A stretch of DNA of 7,125 nt from an uncultured Bacteroidales bacterium (GTDB lineage: Bacteria; Bacteroidota; Bacteroidia; Bacteroidales; WCHB1-69): assembly GCA_900321845.1 (NCBI GenBank), contig ONXT01000142.1:1-7125 (forward strand). The letters are read 5' to 3'. Numbering within the stretch: position 1 is the first letter of the stretch; every line of letters begins with the position of its first letter. Under the pieces are notes generated by a model that saw only the letters and a list, made by a program, of their open reading frames with translations, had not been told where the DNA came from and searched no databases. This document shows, piece after piece, positions 6,603 to 7,125 of the stretch. A program made the translations under genes and the position numbers.

Positions 6603-7125
6603 CTACCCTCTCCTGAACTCCTTCAGGATTTTCAACGGCACGAGCCCCGTTGCAAGCGCAATCAAACAGGCGAACAACGCACTGATGGCCAACGCTATGA
6701 GCACATTCCCCGTGTAAAACCTCGCAAATACCAAAGTGCAGGGAATCAACAGCGCCATATAAATCAGACAACGGACGAAGGGAATGTCGCGCAGAGGCAA
6801 CTTCAACACGCGGAAGGCGATAACCGTCTGAATGACAGCCATTACCGACTGCGTGCTCAAACTGGCGATAGCCGCCCCCCTCGCCTGTAAGCGCGGAATC
6901 AAAATGAAATTCACCAGCAGATTCACCACGATGCCAATAACCGCTGACAAGTTCAACAACTTCATACTGCCATTGGCTGTAAGGAGCGTGCCGTAAATAT
7001 ATGTCAACGAAATGGGTATGATGCAGGGAATGAGGAAAGTGAAAACGCCCGCGCTTTCGGCAATGTGCGCGTCGTATAGCAATTCCAGCACAGGAATCCG
7101 GAAGGCGAGCAGTATCGTGACCGCA
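6603..7125 (-). CDS. Polysaccharide/oligosaccharide flippase (Wzx-like, MATE/MOP superfamily), C-terminal part
   Basis: The frame is open from the right edge to TAG at 6605-6603, giving 173 residues; the N-terminal portion lies outside the window. The GTG at 7091 is internal, since the hydrophobic frame continues upstream of it. The part present holds about five full hydrophobic helices plus a partial one: the edge segment AVTILLAF, GVFTFLIPCIIPISLTYIYG, LSAVIGIVVNLLVNFILIP, AAIASLSTQSVMAVIQTVIAF, CLIYMALLIPCTLVFARF and VLIALAISALFACLIALATG. The GTLLTANGSMKLLN segment, then NLLVNFILIPRLQARGAAIAS, is the usual Wzx-type pattern of a helix ending in Pro before a GAAIA turn. Such proteins move lipid-linked sugar units across the inner membrane for surface polysaccharide assembly. 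No glycosyltransferase is visible in the window, so the polysaccharide is unknown. It lies upstream of the Nudix gene on the same strand. Confidence 0.85.
   Translation of the reverse strand, partial: AVTILLAFRIPVLELLYDAHIAESAGVFTFLIPCIIPISLTYIYGTLLTANGSMKLLNLSAVIGIVVNLLVNFILIPRLQARGAAIASLSTQSVMAVIQTVIAFRVLKLPLRDIPFVRCLIYMALLIPCTLVFARFYTGNVLIALAISALFACLIALATGLVPLKILKEFRRG

Overview
The window looks like chromosomal DNA of a Bacteroidota bacterium, most likely a member of the Bacteroidales. The basis is protein style: a TonB-dependent receptor ending in an aromatic residue, a lytic transglycosylase with a degenerate LysM-like tail, a UvrA with a CPTSGISYPEP-type first zinc module, and start codons without a well-spaced Shine-Dalgarno sequence. 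Base composition is slightly GC-rich by eye. Genus cannot be told from the sequence alone.

Plus strand, 1-5359: three tightly packed genes that probably form one transcript. They are the 3' part of a TonB-dependent outer-membrane receptor (its beginning lies upstream of the window), a membrane-anchored MltD-like lytic transglycosylase starting 2 bp later, and a full-length uvrA starting 6 bp after that. The first two act at the cell envelope; UvrA is the damage sensor of nucleotide excision repair.

A 119-bp convergent gap (5360-5478) has no gene and no convincing terminator.

Minus strand, 7125-5479, read from right to left: the C-terminal part of a Wzx-like polysaccharide flippase (its beginning lies beyond the right edge), a Nudix (MutT/NudG-like) nucleotide pyrophosphohydrolase, and a Vsr-type T:G mismatch endonuclease. 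Gaps are 47 and 30 bp, and each gap holds short inverted repeats just upstream of the next start codon. Three genes related to DNA integrity (uvrA, vsr, Nudix) thus sit side by side, although on opposite strands.

I see no mobile element, CRISPR array, RNA gene or clearly new system. The most unusual item is the Vsr protein. A net insertion of about 35 residues splits its zinc-binding loop between the second and third ligands, and a 12-bp direct repeat used in two reading frames lies at the end of that insertion.
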